From positions 1 through 34,435 of the forward strand of contig MESE01000099.1 of assembly GCA_001770855.1 (NCBI GenBank): a DNA stretch of 34,435 nt, written 5' to 3'. Of this stretch, positions 1-8,668 are shown one piece after another. The DNA is from Burkholderiales bacterium RIFCSPLOWO2_02_FULL_57_36. Lineage in GTDB: Bacteria > Pseudomonadota > Gammaproteobacteria > Burkholderiales > Burkholderiaceae_D. The notes under the pieces were generated by a model. It made no database searches and was not told where the DNA came from. It worked only from the letters and a program-made list of their open reading frames with translations. The translations under genes were made by a program, and so were the position numbers. The first letter of the stretch is position 1; each line of letters opens with the position of its first letter.

Positions 1-195
1 GTTGACCGTCTTGATGCGTTCGCGCAGGAAGGTATGCTCGAATTTGACGGGCGGCATGTCCCACTGCCGGTTCGGCTCGCGCCTGCAGCAAAAGATGACG
101 TGAAAGCTGATTCCGGGCGTATCGGCGATCTTGTCGAAGATCGGTAATCGGTACGGCGCCGGTTCATTGGTAATAAAGACGATTTTTTTAATCAT
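1..195 (-). CDS. Glycosyltransferase, GT4-like N-terminus (partial)
   Basis: Only the first 65 codons are inside the window; the gene runs off the left edge. The ATG at 195 begins MIKKIVFITNEPAPYR, and further on there is an R-W pair in REPNRQW. This is the usual start of GT-B (GT4) sugar transferases, where a hydrophobic strand is followed by a PYR motif at the acceptor side. The frame stays open to base 1. It lies 48 bases downstream of the GT2 gene on the same strand, so it is probably the last visible gene of the minus-strand assembly operon. The ribosome binding site is weak. The donor and acceptor sugars cannot be read from the fragment, and the C-terminal donor-binding domain with the EX7E motif is not visible. 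Confidence 0.75.
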   Translation of the reverse strand, partial: MIKKIVFITNEPAPYRLPIFDKIADTPGISFHVIFCCRREPNRQWDMPPVKFEHTFLRERIKTVN

Positions 196-243
196 GGATT
201 TTTTCAACCAGGCGCGGCCTGTATCTCATTCTCTGTTCGCAAA

Positions 244-1170
244 TTATCGCGTCGATGTTTTGCGTTCCTTGAAACGGGGTGATGTCACCAGTATTTTCAG
301 GTATGGCCACATCCAGTAAACCGGCCATAGAAAACCGGTATGGCGCCGACACACTATCAACCAGGCACGCCATGGAAGGCCTTTTGGCGACATCGCTTTT
401 TTGAGGCGTACCGCTACCGGCAAAGAGCGGTCGCTGAAACTGTCCGGAATGCGATTGTCGTTCACGCAGCGTCCTGCATAGAATGGCATGACCCACATCG
501 GAATTCCCGCCCGCTTGGCGCGCAAGCCGTAATCGGTGTCGCCCATGGCATGCACAAAGCCTGCATCCAGATTGCCCAGCACGGCGGCGGCCTCGCGCGA
601 GACAAGAACGCAGTTGCCGTTGAATGTGTCGCATGACTGAACTTGTTCTTTCGGGTCGATCTTTATCAATGTCAGCGGACGAAATCTGCTTGTTTGCAAT
701 TCACCTCCGTAGCTGGTTTGTCCGGTTTCATCGTGGGTCGAACCGACCACGATGCCGGCCTTTCCGGTGTCGCGCATGCATTTCGCGTGGGTATCGAGCA
801 TTCTCTGCAACGTATCCGGATACAAAAATGTATCGTCGTTGAGCCAAAGGAAAAAATCGCGTTTTTCCTTGAACGCCTCTGCCCATGCAAGACGCATTCC
901 ACCATTCCAGTAAAGTGATCCGTCTCCTTTTAACAAGTGGATCATCGGGTACCTGAGCATGACGGCGTCGCTCGTGCCATCCGTGCTGCCGTCATCGGTA
1001 ATGAAAAATTCAAGCGCGACATCGTTGAGAGCTGATTGCGCAAGAACCGCATCGATACAATCAATTGTTTTTTGCCTGCGGTTGAAGCAGGTAAGAATTA
1101 CCGCAATCTTTTGACGGTAACGGACATTTTTTTCGTTGCCGGAAAGTTGGGCGGTTTGTATTATCGGCAT
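244..1170 (-). CDS. Family 2 glycosyltransferase (rhamnosyltransferase-like)
   Basis: A cytoplasmic inverting sugar transferase that probably adds one residue to the lipid-linked repeat unit. The 308-residue protein has a GT-A fold pattern: a strand IAVILTCFNR near residues 22-31, DDGSTDG at 59-65, and the metal-binding motif LNDD at 110-113. A GDGSLYWNGG stretch near 82-91 is typical of rhamnosyltransferase-like GT2 enzymes. The start is supported by AGGTGA six bases upstream of the ATG. The C-terminus is basic and aromatic (WRAWLIVCRRHTGFLWPVYW) and may touch the membrane. It sits between the polymerase gene, 329 bases upstream, and the partial GT4 gene. The sugar specificity is unknown; the rhamnosyltransferase label is only a resemblance. 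Confidence 0.85.
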   Translation of the reverse strand: MPIIQTAQLSGNEKNVRYRQKIAVILTCFNRRQKTIDCIDAVLAQSALNDVALEFFITDDGSTDGTSDAVMLRYPMIHLLKGDGSLYWNGGMRLAWAEAFKEKRDFFLWLNDDTFLYPDTLQRMLDTHAKCMRDTGKAGIVVGSTHDETGQTSYGGELQTSRFRPLTLIKIDPKEQVQSCDTFNGNCVLVSREAAAVLGNLDAGFVHAMGDTDYGLRAKRAGIPMWVMPFYAGRCVNDNRIPDSFSDRSLPVAVRLKKAMSPKGLPWRAWLIVCRRHTGFLWPVYWMWPYLKILVTSPRFKERKTSTR

Positions 1171-1499
1171 TGCATATCACCTATCTTTTGCTGCATGAAA
1201 ATTTGTTTCAGTGTAAACATATGGCCGAACTCGAATAAGATCTTTATCAAAGCAGTTACAAATTGTCCCGCGGTGTTTTTTGCAGACAAAGAATGACGCA
1301 TCGGACCCCGGATGGATCGACTGTACTTTGATCATGGATTTTTAGCCGCCCATCCATGCTGGCTGCAGCGGATGTGTTGCAGTGCTGCGCATGCCCCGCA
1401 TGCCGTGAAGAGAAGTCCCGCCGTCAAGACGTTGAAGGCTCCGCGCGGGATGCGGGATGTGAATTCCGTCCAAGCGCATGGATACATGAGAAATGAGTT
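1171..1499. other. 329-base gap inside the minus-strand operon
   Basis: The gap lies between the polymerase stop and the GT2 start. Apart from the weak 52-residue frame and the GT2 ribosome binding site, I see no convincing promoter or terminator. The spacing is much larger than elsewhere in this operon (1-99 bases), so a lost gene or an internal promoter is possible. Confidence 0.4.
1177..1335 (-). CDS. Possible small ORF, 52 residues, unrecognised
   Basis: An open frame from ATG at 1335 to TGA at 1177 fills part of the gap before the GT2 gene, and its stop lies next to that gene's ribosome binding site. It begins MIKVQSIHPGSD and contains three Cys residues (VCKK, ICNCF). There is no clear ribosome binding site and no recognisable domain. 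Its only support is position: it would be translated just ahead of the GT2 gene. It may well be a chance frame. Confidence 0.15.
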   Translation of the reverse strand: MIKVQSIHPGSDASFFVCKKHRGTICNCFDKDLIRVRPYVYTETNFHAAKDR

Positions 1500-2852
1500 C
1501 TAATAATTCCCCGTTCTGAAATCAGCTTGTCCAAAATTGGTTTGGAAGTGCCTGATGCGTTGGGTTCTTGCGATTCCGAAGTAATTGATCGCAATACCGA
1601 TCAAGATGCCGTGGCCGTAAGTCGCCCAGTATGGAATGTAAAAGGCGAGAAGAGTGGCAATGACGGCCAGGAAATATGGCGCCAACCGCTTGTCGCCGGT
1701 CTTGAGCCCGTTGACTCCGCTCTTCCACAACTGATAGAAAATAAGCAAAGTGGCGAGCAGCCCGATCAAGCCGCCTCGATACAGGATATGCACGAAGTGA
1801 TTGTGCGGGACCATATCGAATATCATGGTTCCATCTTCGGTTTCGACAGGATTAAATCCGCTGCCGTACGGCTTGCCTATCAGGTAGGTTGCCGGGTCCT
1901 TCGAGCCGGCCCATCTGGTCAGCAACTGCTGCCAATTCGTGACCCTGCTGACCATCGTGCCTTCCTCGGTACTGACGGCCTGGCTGGCCGAGCTGGCAAT
2001 GGAATCAATCACGCCGTTTCCTTGTCCTGGAATGGCAAAGAAAATTGCTAAAGGCACGATCATCAATCCGACACCGATGGCTGTTTGAACCCCTTTCCGA
2101 TTTCGTTGCATGGTCCAGAACAGGCAAGCGAGGCCAATGAACAAGGCGGCCCATACGGAGCGATGTTGCAGCACCACGACGGTCAGAAGCATCGCAGGCA
2201 GCAACAGTCGCTGGAACAAGGACAATTTACCGACCATCATTTTGAAGAAAAGAATCAGAAAGCCGATGGCGATCACAAGCGCCGACCCGGCGCCAATTAC
2301 CCGGAAGCGAACACCGGTTGTATCCAGAGCCATGATTTTCTGGGCGTAGACCGGATCGATGGCGGAACCGATCCAGCGGTAATATACCAACAGGCACAGG
2401 CTGACCGAACAAACCACCCATGCGTTGAGGACCCGGTCGATCATGGTCTCTGTCCATTTGATCGAGCAGAAATATGCCAGCGATACCCATAAATAGAAGT
2501 GGTCACGGTAATCAACGCCGGCTGCGGTTCCGTAGGTTCGCAAGCCCCAAATAACAAGAACCAATTGCACCGCTCCAATAATCCACCATGCGCGCGGCAC
2601 GGTTTTGGTACTTACAACCAGTGAGAACCTGATCAGGCATGCCATGCCTAGAACGATAAAGAATATGTCTTCCGGATATATCAATAATCCGTAATTGAAT
2701 GCCATCGGTATCTTCGACGCATCCAGAATAATGAGGCCGAATATCAGCCAGGCGGCATATACGGGCTTGGATGCAAGCCAGGCGGATGCGGAAGCCAGAA
2801 CCAGAAAAGCAATGAGTGCTGAAAAAGCAGCGAGAGCAATATCGGTCGACAT
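1500..2852 (-). CDS. Wzy/O-antigen ligase-like polymerase (first copy)
   Basis: A polytopic inner-membrane protein of 450 residues with about ten to twelve hydrophobic segments spread along the chain. A long periplasmic loop near residues 255-350 contains few hydrophobic stretches. It ends in a motif PHNHFVHILYRGGLIG at about residues 345-360, the H-x-x-F/L...GG-x-x-G pattern of the O-antigen ligase/Wzy_C family. Such proteins either polymerise flipped repeat units in the periplasm or ligate chains; beside a flippase and glycosyltransferases, polymerisation is the better guess. The ATG at 2852 follows AAGGTGA with six-base spacing, a strong ribosome binding site. A second, quite different member of this superfamily is encoded at 24910-26202. 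Confidence 0.85.
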   Translation of the reverse strand: MSTDIALAAFSALIAFLVLASASAWLASKPVYAAWLIFGLIILDASKIPMAFNYGLLIYPEDIFFIVLGMACLIRFSLVVSTKTVPRAWWIIGAVQLVLVIWGLRTYGTAAGVDYRDHFYLWVSLAYFCSIKWTETMIDRVLNAWVVCSVSLCLLVYYRWIGSAIDPVYAQKIMALDTTGVRFRVIGAGSALVIAIGFLILFFKMMVGKLSLFQRLLLPAMLLTVVVLQHRSVWAALFIGLACLFWTMQRNRKGVQTAIGVGLMIVPLAIFFAIPGQGNGVIDSIASSASQAVSTEEGTMVSRVTNWQQLLTRWAGSKDPATYLIGKPYGSGFNPVETEDGTMIFDMVPHNHFVHILYRGGLIGLLATLLIFYQLWKSGVNGLKTGDKRLAPYFLAVIATLLAFYIPYWATYGHGILIGIAINYFGIARTQRIRHFQTNFGQADFRTGNY

Positions 2853-2920
2853 AAAAAATCACCTTTTTACAACATGCACAATGGATAATTCTGGAGCGGA
2901 ATGCATTCCGCCCCGGCGCG

Positions 2921-4207
2921 CTAATTAACTCTCAAATTTCGCAAATCGACAGTAGCGCGGTGGCCCAATTGCGCCAATTCATACACGTTAAGGTATGCCG
3001 GTATGACGGATCTGGCCGACCACAAATTTTCGGTTTTTTTTCTGGCGGCGATCCTGAGATTCGTGTGTCTCTCCTTATCCTCAAGCACCCATTCAATGCC
3101 GTGGGCCAGATCGTCCGGCCGGTAAGGCGTGGCGAGATAGCCCGTAACGCAGTGATCGACGACCTCGGGAAGTCCGGTGCAGTTGAAGGCCACCACCGGA
3201 CATCCGCAGGCATGTGCTTCGGTGCCGGATTGAGGGAGATTTTCCTGTCTCGATGGAATGATCATGACATCGGCGGCGCTATACAACAGCGCCAGGGTTG
3301 CATCGTCGCCGATGTGTCCCATCCACTGGATCGGAAACGGGATATCGGGCAAATGCTCCGGTTCGCTCTGGCCAAACACGACGCACAGAATATTTCCTTG
3401 ATGGGTAGACAAAACCTTCAGCGCCTCAATCAAAAGGTCGTAGCCTTTGTTGAAGCTGCGGCTTCCTCCCATTGCGCCAAACAGGATTATTTTTTTATCG
3501 CTTGGCAAACTGAGAGCATGGCGGCTGAACAAGCGGTCCAGTGGTTTGAAGGCCGTGGTGTCCAGCACGTTTGGAATGACCGATACCGGCCAGTCTTTCA
3601 TCAAGGCGCTTTGCTTCACGCAATCCGCGAGCCAGCGGCTTGGTGTAACCACATGAATCGGATTTTTCCATGCACGGCGCTTGCGGTTCCACGTATAACG
3701 ATCGATATCGAGGCCGGAAGAACAAGGCGGGCGGTTGTCAGGATAGTATCCTTCCCTCCATCGCGCATTCGGTCCGTCGTCAACCACGTGTTCCGAGCCG
3801 CAGAACGCCCACATGTCATGAAAGGTCCAGACGATAGGCTTGCGTATCCGGCCCAGGTCCTCTATCGACATGGTCTCGCCGCCGATCCAGTGCAGGTTCA
3901 CGATAGCTGCGTCGCTTCCGTTAATCGCAGCAGCCATGTTGGATGGCAGGATGTTTGCCGAATGCGGATTCACGTTCGGAGTTCTTTGCAGCCGCATCAA
4001 ATTTCCCCCAATCCGCGGACGGATCAGATGCTTGACCTTTTCATACATGTTGGAAGGACCGCTGACCATCCAGTCGTCGGTCTTTTTCTCGCATACGGTC
4101 ATCTTCGCCTTGATGTTTGTCGATAGCAGCGTGCGATACAGTCGATAAGCCGCGCGGCTTGCACCGCCGACGTTGTCGGCATTACTGATTATGTCGATAT
4201 GTGTCAT
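2921..4207 (-). CDS. Family 4 glycosyltransferase, WcaC-like
   Basis: A 428-residue retaining GT-B sugar transferase. The N-terminal domain starts with IDIISNADNVGGASRAAYRL, where the GGA loop is typical of acceptor domains. Residues 105-140 contain NLHWIGG and TFHDMWAFCGSEH, a pattern I associate with colanic-acid-type GT4 enzymes such as WcaC. The C-terminal donor domain has PNVLD near 212-216, GGSRSFNKGYD near 247-257, and the EX7E motif with E322 and E330 (ENLPQSGTE). The ATG at 4207 follows AAGAGA. It lies 68 bases upstream of the polymerase and 99 bases downstream of the next GT4. Family placement is firm; the donor sugar is not known. Confidence 0.85.
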   Translation of the reverse strand: MTHIDIISNADNVGGASRAAYRLYRTLLSTNIKAKMTVCEKKTDDWMVSGPSNMYEKVKHLIRPRIGGNLMRLQRTPNVNPHSANILPSNMAAAINGSDAAIVNLHWIGGETMSIEDLGRIRKPIVWTFHDMWAFCGSEHVVDDGPNARWREGYYPDNRPPCSSGLDIDRYTWNRKRRAWKNPIHVVTPSRWLADCVKQSALMKDWPVSVIPNVLDTTAFKPLDRLFSRHALSLPSDKKIILFGAMGGSRSFNKGYDLLIEALKVLSTHQGNILCVVFGQSEPEHLPDIPFPIQWMGHIGDDATLALLYSAADVMIIPSRQENLPQSGTEAHACGCPVVAFNCTGLPEVVDHCVTGYLATPYRPDDLAHGIEWVLEDKERHTNLRIAARKKTENLWSARSVIPAYLNVYELAQLGHRATVDLRNLRVN

Positions 4208-4306
4208 ATGATGATCTCTTTCGTGCCGGGCCTATATAAGATAGCCGACGCAATTGAATTGCGTCGCAAGCGGGACCATGTTCGGAATATTCGTTCCGTT
4301 ATGGAA

Positions 4307-5518
4307 TTATCGATAAAGATGTATTTCATGGTGATAAGTTCGGGGCAGAAACTGCTGACTCAAAATCGTCGTCAGCCAGTGACCGACCAGCAAGTTGCTG
4401 TCAAATTTTTTCCGGTAACGAGCCAGAGCGGCCTGGGCGAATCGATGATATGTCTCGGTATCGGAAAGCGTCTTAATAAGTAGCGCGGCGGCGGCGTCAA
4501 TATCGTCAAGCGGCCAGTAATAGCCTTCGACCGCATCGCTGAAAATCTCGGTAATTCCACCAACCGCGGGTGCGAGTATCGGTCTTCCGAGCGCCAGTGC
4601 CTCAATCAGCGTGATCGGCATATTTTCAACTTGTGCCGCATGAACCAGAACGCGATGCCGAGGAATCAGGCGTGCGGCATTTTTCTGAAAGCCGGCAAAT
4701 TGGACCTGTTTTTCCAGATCTAATTCCTTGGCCAGGGCCTTCAGCTTTGCCTGATCCGGACCGCTGCCGACCAGCGTCAGCGTATAGGCATAGCCGAGCG
4801 AATTCGTTCTGGCAAGTACCCGCAGTAAAAATGCCTGGTTCTTTCTCGGTTCCAGCGTGCCGATTGAAATCATGTCGGCGTTCAGTTCCGGCTGATTGCC
4901 TTCTGCGTCCGACCGCGGAACGAAGTTCGGTATCACTGTCTGCGGCACGCTCGCAATCTTCGGCAAGCGATCGAACACTACTTTTCGCATGAACTCGGAA
5001 ACAAAAATTATTTGATCGACCTGCGGCAATGTCTTCCGTTCCGTCGACATGACGAAACGCCACAGCGGCCCGTCTATCTTCGCTTCGCCTTTCATGAACA
5101 ACTCGTAGGCTTCCGACACGTTGTAATGTATTACCGCTACGACCCGGCAGGCGTGCGTCTTTCTTGTCATCAACGCAGCCCTTGCACTTAACGGATCCTG
5201 TGCATAAAGGGTTACCGGCTCCGCGCCCGAAGGACGATTCGACAGCGCTGAACTCAATTTTGCTTCGATCACCTTGCTGTCCACCCACCGGCCGAGAATA
5301 TCGGCAAATTCTTTGCTGACCAGGCGGATTGCGCGCGCCAGCGCTCTTGCGAATTTTGCCCATATTCTTCCGGAGGGATACGGCGATATGAACGCCCCGT
5401 CGATTCCGTAAATCCGGGCTTCGTGGATCAACTGATTAAAATGCGTCTCCACGCCTGTCGGACCATTGCCGTCAAGCAGACTGATAATGATGAGATCGTT
5501 CTTCAATCTGTTCCCCAC
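4307..5518 (-). CDS. Family 4 glycosyltransferase, paralogue of the gene at 29888
   Basis: A GT-B transferase of 403 residues. Visible landmarks are GPTGVETHF near 19-27, YAQDPLSARAAL near 105-116, SEFMRK near 174-179, IPNFV at 196-200, GTLEPRKNQ at 220-228, and the EX7E motif E298-E306 (ENMPITLIE) followed by APAVGGITEIF. The same landmarks recur in the same order in the gene at 29888-31132, so the two are paralogues. The open frame begins with GTG at 5518, one base after the flippase stop. A TTG four codons in, preceded by GGGGA, is an alternative start. Coupling to the flippase is likely. The protein probably adds a sugar to the undecaprenyl-linked repeat on the cytoplasmic face; substrate is unknown. 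Confidence 0.85.
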   Translation of the reverse strand: MGNRLKNDLIIISLLDGNGPTGVETHFNQLIHEARIYGIDGAFISPYPSGRIWAKFARALARAIRLVSKEFADILGRWVDSKVIEAKLSSALSNRPSGAEPVTLYAQDPLSARAALMTRKTHACRVVAVIHYNVSEAYELFMKGEAKIDGPLWRFVMSTERKTLPQVDQIIFVSEFMRKVVFDRLPKIASVPQTVIPNFVPRSDAEGNQPELNADMISIGTLEPRKNQAFLLRVLARTNSLGYAYTLTLVGSGPDQAKLKALAKELDLEKQVQFAGFQKNAARLIPRHRVLVHAAQVENMPITLIEALALGRPILAPAVGGITEIFSDAVEGYYWPLDDIDAAAALLIKTLSDTETYHRFAQAALARYRKKFDSNLLVGHWLTTILSQQFLPRTYHHEIHLYR

Positions 5519-5519
5519 T

Positions 5520-7022
5520 TCATACGTTCAAAAATCTGCGTGCAAAACCGGATAAATTTTTTACCTCTACAAGAGTCCCCATGTTCGTTTTCAAAAATCG
5601 CCCGCCAAAAAGACGCAGGAAAATCAGCAGGCTTATGGCAGCGACGGCGGCCACCGCCGTCAGCCTGGCGAATGGCGCAAGGAAGGATAGGAAATTTTCT
5701 GCCGCGGCTGCTGCGGCACTGACACCGGCTCCAAATAGTATGGGGATACGGAAGGTGCTTGCATATTCGCCTGCCGTTGCGCCGGTAAAGCGCAATGTAT
5801 CGATCGTAAGCAGAATCCATCGAACCATGAAGGTCGCGAGTACCGCCCAAGCTACTGCTATCAACGAATACTGGATCGTAATGAAGAGAGCGGGAACAAA
5901 CAGCAATATCGTATAAATCTGGTTCTTCAGTTCGACGCCGACCCTGTTTCCAGCCATCAGAATCGGTCCTTTAATTGCAAGCAGCGCATTTACCAGTACC
6001 GCCAGCGAAAGCGGCGTGATAACCGGCACTGCCGCCTGCCATTTGGCGCCGTACACTCCCAAGATGATGGTTTCCGGAACCACTGCCGCTGTGACGAAAA
6101 TTGGAAAACAAATGGCGGCGACCGCTGCATTGGTTTCCAGATAAATGCGTTTTATTTTGGCCGGATCGTTTTGCGTTCGTGAGCAGGAGGCGAACAGAAC
6201 ACCCTGAAAGCCGGTCGCAATCATGTTCATCGGCGTATTGAGAAGGGTAAGGGCGCGGTTGTACAGGCCAAGATCGATGACGCCGAATGCACGGCCGATA
6301 AATACCGTATCGAGATTGCTGATGCTCCAGCTGCTCAGGTTTGCTGCAGTCACTTTCAAGCCGAAGCTGACGATATCGGGCGAGCCGCGATGGAAGTAGG
6401 GCGTGAGAGGAACCGACGTGGCCCGTACCAACAGGATCGAACTCAACAAGGACTGCACCAGTTGCGCGGCAACCAGGCTCCAGACGCCAAGACCAAAGTA
6501 CGCGGCCGGAAATCCTATCAGGATATAGCCGGTCAGGTATGACATGACGGTGATCTGTTGCAGCGTCTTGAAATTCATGGTCCTGCGAAGAACCGCCGCT
6601 GCGGTCTGGCCAAGCGCTTGAAATACAAACAGGAAGAACATCGCCTGAATCACGAGCGTTGCCTCCGGTTTGTGGAAATAGGCCGCAACGTATTGCGCTG
6701 ATAGAATGCCGGATGCGGTAAGAAACACCGCGAAAACCATCTGGCAAGTGAAGATGAATCGAAGGTCCAGCGTTGATAATTTTTCGCGCTGCACTAACGC
6801 CGATCCAAAGCCAAGATCGGCGAAAAGATTGCCGATCCCTAAAATTATCCATGCAACCGCGACGATGCCGAAGGGTTCCGGTCCCAGCATTCGCGCCAGC
6901 AAAATGCCGATTACGAATTGTGAAAGGCTGCGGATGATATTGCCGAGATAATTCCACTTCAAGGCTTGCCAGCCTAAGTTCGGAATGCTTATTCGGGGGA
7001 ATTTCCCTTCGCCGGATTTCAT
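5520..7022 (-). CDS. Wzx flippase, WzxC-like (MOP superfamily)
   Basis: An inner-membrane protein of 500 residues with about twelve to fourteen hydrophobic helices. The N-terminal part reads LGNIIRSLSQFVIGILLARML, then FGIVAVAWIILGIGNLFADLGFGSALVQRE near residues 50-80. The ADLGF and QRE signature is common to WzxC-type polysaccharide flippases. It would move the completed lipid-linked repeat from the cytoplasmic to the periplasmic leaflet. The ATG at 7022 follows AAGG with seven-base spacing. It is the first clear gene of the minus-strand module and is followed at once by a GT4 gene. A second flippase at 23560 has a different N-terminal signature, so the two are not a recent duplication. Confidence 0.88.
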   Translation of the reverse strand: MKSGEGKFPRISIPNLGWQALKWNYLGNIIRSLSQFVIGILLARMLGPEPFGIVAVAWIILGIGNLFADLGFGSALVQREKLSTLDLRFIFTCQMVFAVFLTASGILSAQYVAAYFHKPEATLVIQAMFFLFVFQALGQTAAAVLRRTMNFKTLQQITVMSYLTGYILIGFPAAYFGLGVWSLVAAQLVQSLLSSILLVRATSVPLTPYFHRGSPDIVSFGLKVTAANLSSWSISNLDTVFIGRAFGVIDLGLYNRALTLLNTPMNMIATGFQGVLFASCSRTQNDPAKIKRIYLETNAAVAAICFPIFVTAAVVPETIILGVYGAKWQAAVPVITPLSLAVLVNALLAIKGPILMAGNRVGVELKNQIYTILLFVPALFITIQYSLIAVAWAVLATFMVRWILLTIDTLRFTGATAGEYASTFRIPILFGAGVSAAAAAAENFLSFLAPFARLTAVAAVAAISLLIFLRLFGGRFLKTNMGTLVEVKNLSGFARRFLNV

Positions 7023-7102
7023 TTACTCGCCTTTACATTCGCTTTTGATTTCATCCACTGTGGCGATGACGACCGAATATCGCGGAAGATGATTTGATTC
7101 AT
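7019..7102 (-). CDS. Possible leader ORF, 27 residues, before the flippase
   Basis: A short frame beginning MNQIIFRDIR and ending VKASK overlaps the flippase start by ATGA. Its own start overlaps, also by ATGA, the stop of the frame at 7099-7281. The double overlap suggests translational coupling, but there is no recognisable domain and the frame is short enough to be chance. Confidence 0.15.
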   Translation of the reverse strand: MNQIIFRDIRSSSPQWMKSKANVKASK

Positions 7103-7281
7103 TCAGCCACGTTCGTTCTCGTGGCCTTTTTTCCTGTTTGTTTCGGCCTGATTGAGAAAACATTTTTGATGCTGTTTTCATCAAGGCTTTTGCGATTTTT
7201 TCCGCCGCGCCGATTCCGATAATGAATTGAGCGGGCCATCTTCATTACTGCCTGCCGACCTGTTTTCACGCAGCGGGCCAT
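7099..7281 (-). CDS. Possible small basic ORF, 60 residues, unrecognised
   Basis: Frame from ATG at 7281, very rich in Lys and Arg (for example NRRGGKNRKS and KQTGKKATRT). No domain is recognised. Its last codons lie over a hairpin at 7106-7125, and its stop overlaps the next short frame by ATGA. The composition suggests noncoding DNA read by chance, but its place just ahead of the flippase operon makes it worth listing. Confidence 0.12.
   Translation of the reverse strand: MARCVKTGRQAVMKMARSIHYRNRRGGKNRKSLDENSIKNVFSIRPKQTGKKATRTNVAE
7106..7132 (+). terminator. Hairpin with T-run, plus-strand orientation
   Basis: Stem GCCACG (7106-7111) pairs with CGTGGC (7120-7125) around an eight-base loop and is followed by CTTTTTT. 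This is a Rho-independent terminator shape on the plus strand, yet no plus-strand gene lies upstream. On the minus strand the same stem lies in the flippase leader, without a T-run after it. Confidence 0.4.
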
Positions 7282-7453
7282 TGCCGGCCATGGTGACGGC
7301 TCCCGGTATGATCACATCTCTGTCTGTGGCGATATTGATATATGACAACGACAGCTTCTGTACTGCCAAAACCATGCTTTGCAAAAAATTGCCGGCATCG
7401 TTTCAGTTCATTTACTGCCGGCAAACTGCGATTCATGGCCTGCGTGAAATAAT

Positions 7454-7485
7454 GCGGCCGTCCCGCTCAGTCAGGGAACGGCCGC
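7454..7485 (-). terminator. Probable terminator after the Ig-like lipoprotein
   Basis: GCGGCCGTCCC (7454-7464) pairs with GGGAACGGCCGC (7474-7485) with one bulged base and a nine-base loop. It lies about 40 bases after the lipoprotein stop. The minus-strand sequence after the stem is ATTATTT, a weak T-run. A strong stem with a modest T-tract supports termination here and separates this gene from the flippase operon. Confidence 0.6.
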
Positions 7486-7525
7486 GTCGGCGGATGTTGC
7501 GTCAGTCACCTCGGTGATTCGAGAG

Positions 7526-8668
7526 TTAATGCGAACCGGTTTCGAAGAACGAAACGAACTCAGCGGCAATGCCGGTGTCGAGCACATTTCCCGCAAGATC
7601 TTTTGTGCCCGCCGTAACGACCATGTGGTATCGGGTATTCGGCAGCATATTCGTGGGGAAAAATGTCGCAACGCCGTTCGCGGTATCGATCACCAAGCGG
7701 CCGGAAAGGTGACTGCCTCCGTCGTCGGAAATGAGAAATGTTCCCGTATCGATCGTCGACGGATCCATCAGTTCACTGAACGTTACTTTGATCGGGCTGT
7801 TGACCTGAACCCCGGTCACTTCATGGCCCGGGCTGAAGTCCGACACCACCGGCTTGACCGTGTCGGATTGTGTGTCCGTGGTGAACGTCCAGCTTGCATT
7901 GCTTGTCAGCGCGTTGCCGCGACTATCCTTGACATCGGTCGTCACTGTCGCGGTGTAGATAATGGACGGAGTGAGATTGAACGACGGCGCGAACAACGCG
8001 GTTCTCGATTCCTCATCGTAGACCACGGTGCCGGGGACAGCTGCTCCGCCGGGTGCGGACACCACGAACGAGGTCGCGGAGACGGTCGCAGAATCAATAT
8101 CGGTATTGAATGCGGCGGCAATTTTGGTATTGATGGCGACCGCGGTTCCGCCCGAGGCTGGATACGTGAAATTCACGGCAGGCGGCTCAGTAGTGAATGT
8201 CCATGTGTAATCCCTTGTCAATGTCGAGCCGTCTGCATTTTTTACCGCTGTCGACACCGTGCCGAGATACTCTGTGTTGGCTGCCAGGCTGGCGGCCGGC
8301 GTGAAGATCGCCGTCGTTCCGGCGGCGTCCATGGCAACCGTGCCTGCAACATTGGTTCCGTTCAAAAATTCCTTGATTGTGAAAGCCGAGGCAGGCGAAA
8401 TAATCGTCGCCGGTTCAACTTTCACATTGAACGTAACGTGAATCGGCGCATTCAGTGCAACGCTTGTCGCCTTGTCCGCCGGGCTGGTGGAAACCACATT
8501 CAAAAGAGCAGGGCTGCCGGGAGAATTTATACCGCCCGTGGTGCCGCCGGAAGTCACAGGGCCGGCGTCTCCTCCTCCACCGCCACCGCCGCAGGCTGTC
8601 AAAAGCATTGTTGCGAGCAGCGCGAGCAGCCACTTCCACGGAAGTCGAGTGTGAATTTTCGTGTTCAT
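7526..8668 (-). CDS. Secreted lipoprotein with three bacterial Ig-like (Big_5) domains
   Basis: The 380-residue product has a basic N-terminus, a hydrophobic core and a lipobox LLTAC with lipidated Cys26, then a seven-glycine run and a Gly/Thr linker. Three repeats of about 100 residues follow, near 55-160, 164-264 and 272-375. Each starts with a P-A/G-D/H-x-x-T/A-x-V-x-x-N motif and contains I-x-V/A-x-F strands; the first two end in WTFTT, the third in AAEFVSF. This is the Ig-like Big_5 (SbsA-type) pattern. ATG at 8668 is chosen over one 14 codons upstream because GGAGAG sits seven bases before it and the signal peptide then has normal length. It may bind or organise surface polysaccharide; that is inference from position only. 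Confidence 0.85.
   Translation of the reverse strand: MNTKIHTRLPWKWLLALLATMLLTACGGGGGGGDAGPVTSGGTTGGINSPGSPALLNVVSTSPADKATSVALNAPIHVTFNVKVEPATIISPASAFTIKEFLNGTNVAGTVAMDAAGTTAIFTPAASLAANTEYLGTVSTAVKNADGSTLTRDYTWTFTTEPPAVNFTYPASGGTAVAINTKIAAAFNTDIDSATVSATSFVVSAPGGAAVPGTVVYDEESRTALFAPSFNLTPSIIYTATVTTDVKDSRGNALTSNASWTFTTDTQSDTVKPVVSDFSPGHEVTGVQVNSPIKVTFSELMDPSTIDTGTFLISDDGGSHLSGRLVIDTANGVATFFPTNMLPNTRYHMVVTAGTKDLAGNVLDTGIAAEFVSFFETGSH

Larger units (their letters stand above)
7023..7525. other. 503-base gap between flippase and Ig-like lipoprotein
   Basis: The gap must hold the promoter of the flippase operon if that operon is not read through from 7526. It contains two hairpins (7106-7132 and 7454-7485) and two weak short frames. 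No convincing -35/-10 pair was found by eye. AT-rich tracts occur around 7127-7200. Confidence 0.4.

Noticed and set aside
191..1343. Shared ATCATGGATTTTT at 191 and 1331
   Set aside because: Thirteen bases at unrelated contexts, one at the start of the partial GT4; too short to be a meaningful repeat without other support.
2960..4126. Long plus-strand frame (388 codons) opposite the GT4 gene
   Set aside because: No family likeness or ribosome binding site; the minus-strand gene has the EX7E and other GT4 motifs.
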